Assembly (NCBI GenBank): GCA_947476735.1
Contig: CANJRZ010000010.1
Span: 1 to 33,769 of the forward strand
DNA length: 33,769 nt
Direction: 5' to 3'
Source of the DNA: Sphingomonadaceae bacterium
GTDB taxonomy: Bacteria > Pseudomonadota > Alphaproteobacteria > Sphingomonadales > Sphingomonadaceae
The notes beneath the pieces were generated by a model that saw only the letters and a program-made list of their open reading frames with translations, was not told the origin of the DNA and ran no database searches. Below, piece after piece: positions 32,943 to 33,769 of this stretch. The translations under genes and the position numbers were made by a program. Within the stretch, counting starts at the first letter, position 1; each line of letters starts with the position of its first letter.

Positions 32943-33521
32943 ATGACGACACAGATATCACCGCCGCGAACGGGCCTGCGCGATGCTGCACGCACACGCG
33001 AGAACATTCTGCGGGCCGCTCAAAAGCTCTTTGCGCTGAAGGGTTACACGACGGTCGGAGTGCGCGAAGTGGCGGCGGAAGCGGGCGTGAATTCCACGCT
33101 GATCCGCCGCTACTTTGGCTCGAAGGAGGGCCTGTTTCGCGCAGCCGTCGAAGATTTTCTGCAGCTAGCCCCCTTCATCACGGGAGAGCGTTCGGATTTC
33201 GGCGAACGCGCTGTCGCGGTGCTGATGATGGGGGAAGAGATACCGAGCGCGCTTGCCATGATGATGCTGGCGACCGCGGACGCAGAGGCACGTGATTTGT
33301 GCAGCGATCTCATGCACCAGCATATCAATCGTCCTCTGGCGGATTGGCTGGGCGGCAGTGATGCGTTGGCGCGCTCCGCGCAGATCAATATTTTATGGAT
33401 CGGCTACATGGCAGCGCGTCAGGTTCTGCCATTGCCCGCTTTGGCGGGAGATACCGTCAACGAAACGCGACGGTGGCTGGCCGGCGCCATCCAGTCCATC
33501 GTAGACGTGTCCGAGCAATGA
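32943..33521 (+). CDS. TetR-family transcriptional regulator
   Basis: RENILRAAQKLFALKGYTTVGVREVAAEAGVNSTLIRRYFGSKEGLFRAAVEDFL. Start trimmed to 32943. Confidence 0.92.
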   Translation: MTTQISPPRTGLRDAARTRENILRAAQKLFALKGYTTVGVREVAAEAGVNSTLIRRYFGSKEGLFRAAVEDFLQLAPFITGERSDFGERAVAVLMMGEEIPSALAMMMLATADAEARDLCSDLMHQHINRPLADWLGGSDALARSAQINILWIGYMAARQVLPLPALAGDTVNETRRWLAGAIQSIVDVSEQ

Positions 33522-33655
33522 ACCAAAGCGGCGAATTCTGAAGCTCAACCGCTCCCAGAGTCTCCATCTCGATGGGCGGTGGCAGCTTCGATTGCCAAGA
33601 AGGTCGGCTACCTGCCGTAGGGTCGTGTCCCGGTTGGTGGTGTAGCTCGACGGTA

Positions 33656-33712
33656 GCGAAGCTGACCGGCCGCGCGCCATCCAACAGCGCTGTAGCGGCC
33701 GGTCAGCTTCGC
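33656..33712. repeat. Perfect 18-bp inverted repeat
   Basis: GCGAAGCTGACCGGCCGC (33656-33673) and GCGGCCGGTCAGCTTCGC (33695-33712), separated by 21 nt. Confidence 0.85.
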
Positions 33713-33739
33713 GGGTGGCCATCGGAGATCTTCGGATAA

Positions 33740-33769
33740 GGTTGGGTTGCAACACTCACCTGAACCGAG
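33740..33769 (+). mobile_element. Probable left end of a second IS6-family element (truncated by window end)
   Basis: GGTTGGGTTGCAAC resembles IS6-family terminal repeats (GG.T..GTTGCAA.). It ends in CCTGAACCGAG, an exact 11-mer also found between the left terminus and the transposase ATG of the first IS (201-211). Confidence 0.5.

Noticed and set aside
33393-33755. 120-aa minus-strand ORF at the right edge
   Set aside because: Overlaps the TetR 3' end and the 18-bp inverted repeat; no recognisable domain, probably non-coding or mobile-element debris.

Overview
The window is GC-rich alphaproteobacterial DNA. Sphingomonad-like is my inference from gene content and codon style; I have no taxonomic search. 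It reads as an accessory catabolic island with five parts. (1) An IS6-family insertion sequence at ~177-998, inserted into a minus-strand gene of which only the 5' part survives. (2) A minus-strand galactoside module: exported GH2 beta-galactosidase-like enzyme, galK, galT, FucP/GluP-type MFS permease, a 75-aa membrane protein and a Tat-type MsrB. (3) A minus-strand oxidative module: Rieske oxygenase alpha subunit, fused alpha-beta thiamine-dependent E1, free-standing lipoyl domain and P450. A plus-strand LLM oxidoreductase and a SnoaL/NTF2-like protein diverge from it. (4) A xylose/xyloside module: xylA, xylB, LacI-family regulator, sugar porter, aldose 1-epimerase and GH3 enzyme, with two LacI-type palindromes. 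(5) A second oxidative module: two EthD-like proteins, HSL-type esterase, TetR, PF10118-like metal-dependent hydrolase, small cupin-like protein, SDR, Baeyer-Villiger-type flavin monooxygenase and a second TetR. The last 30 nt look like the left end of a second IS6-family element in the same orientation. Items I consider worth a second look: a 40-aa ORF absent from the ORF track, coupled at both ends between the MFS gene and galT; a truncated epoxide-hydrolase N-terminus coupled to a TetR stop codon; a GTCCAATAT palindrome motif shared by two distant promoters; and the free lipoyl domain paired with E1 without an E2 catalytic domain. All functions are read from sequence motifs by eye, without database searches.
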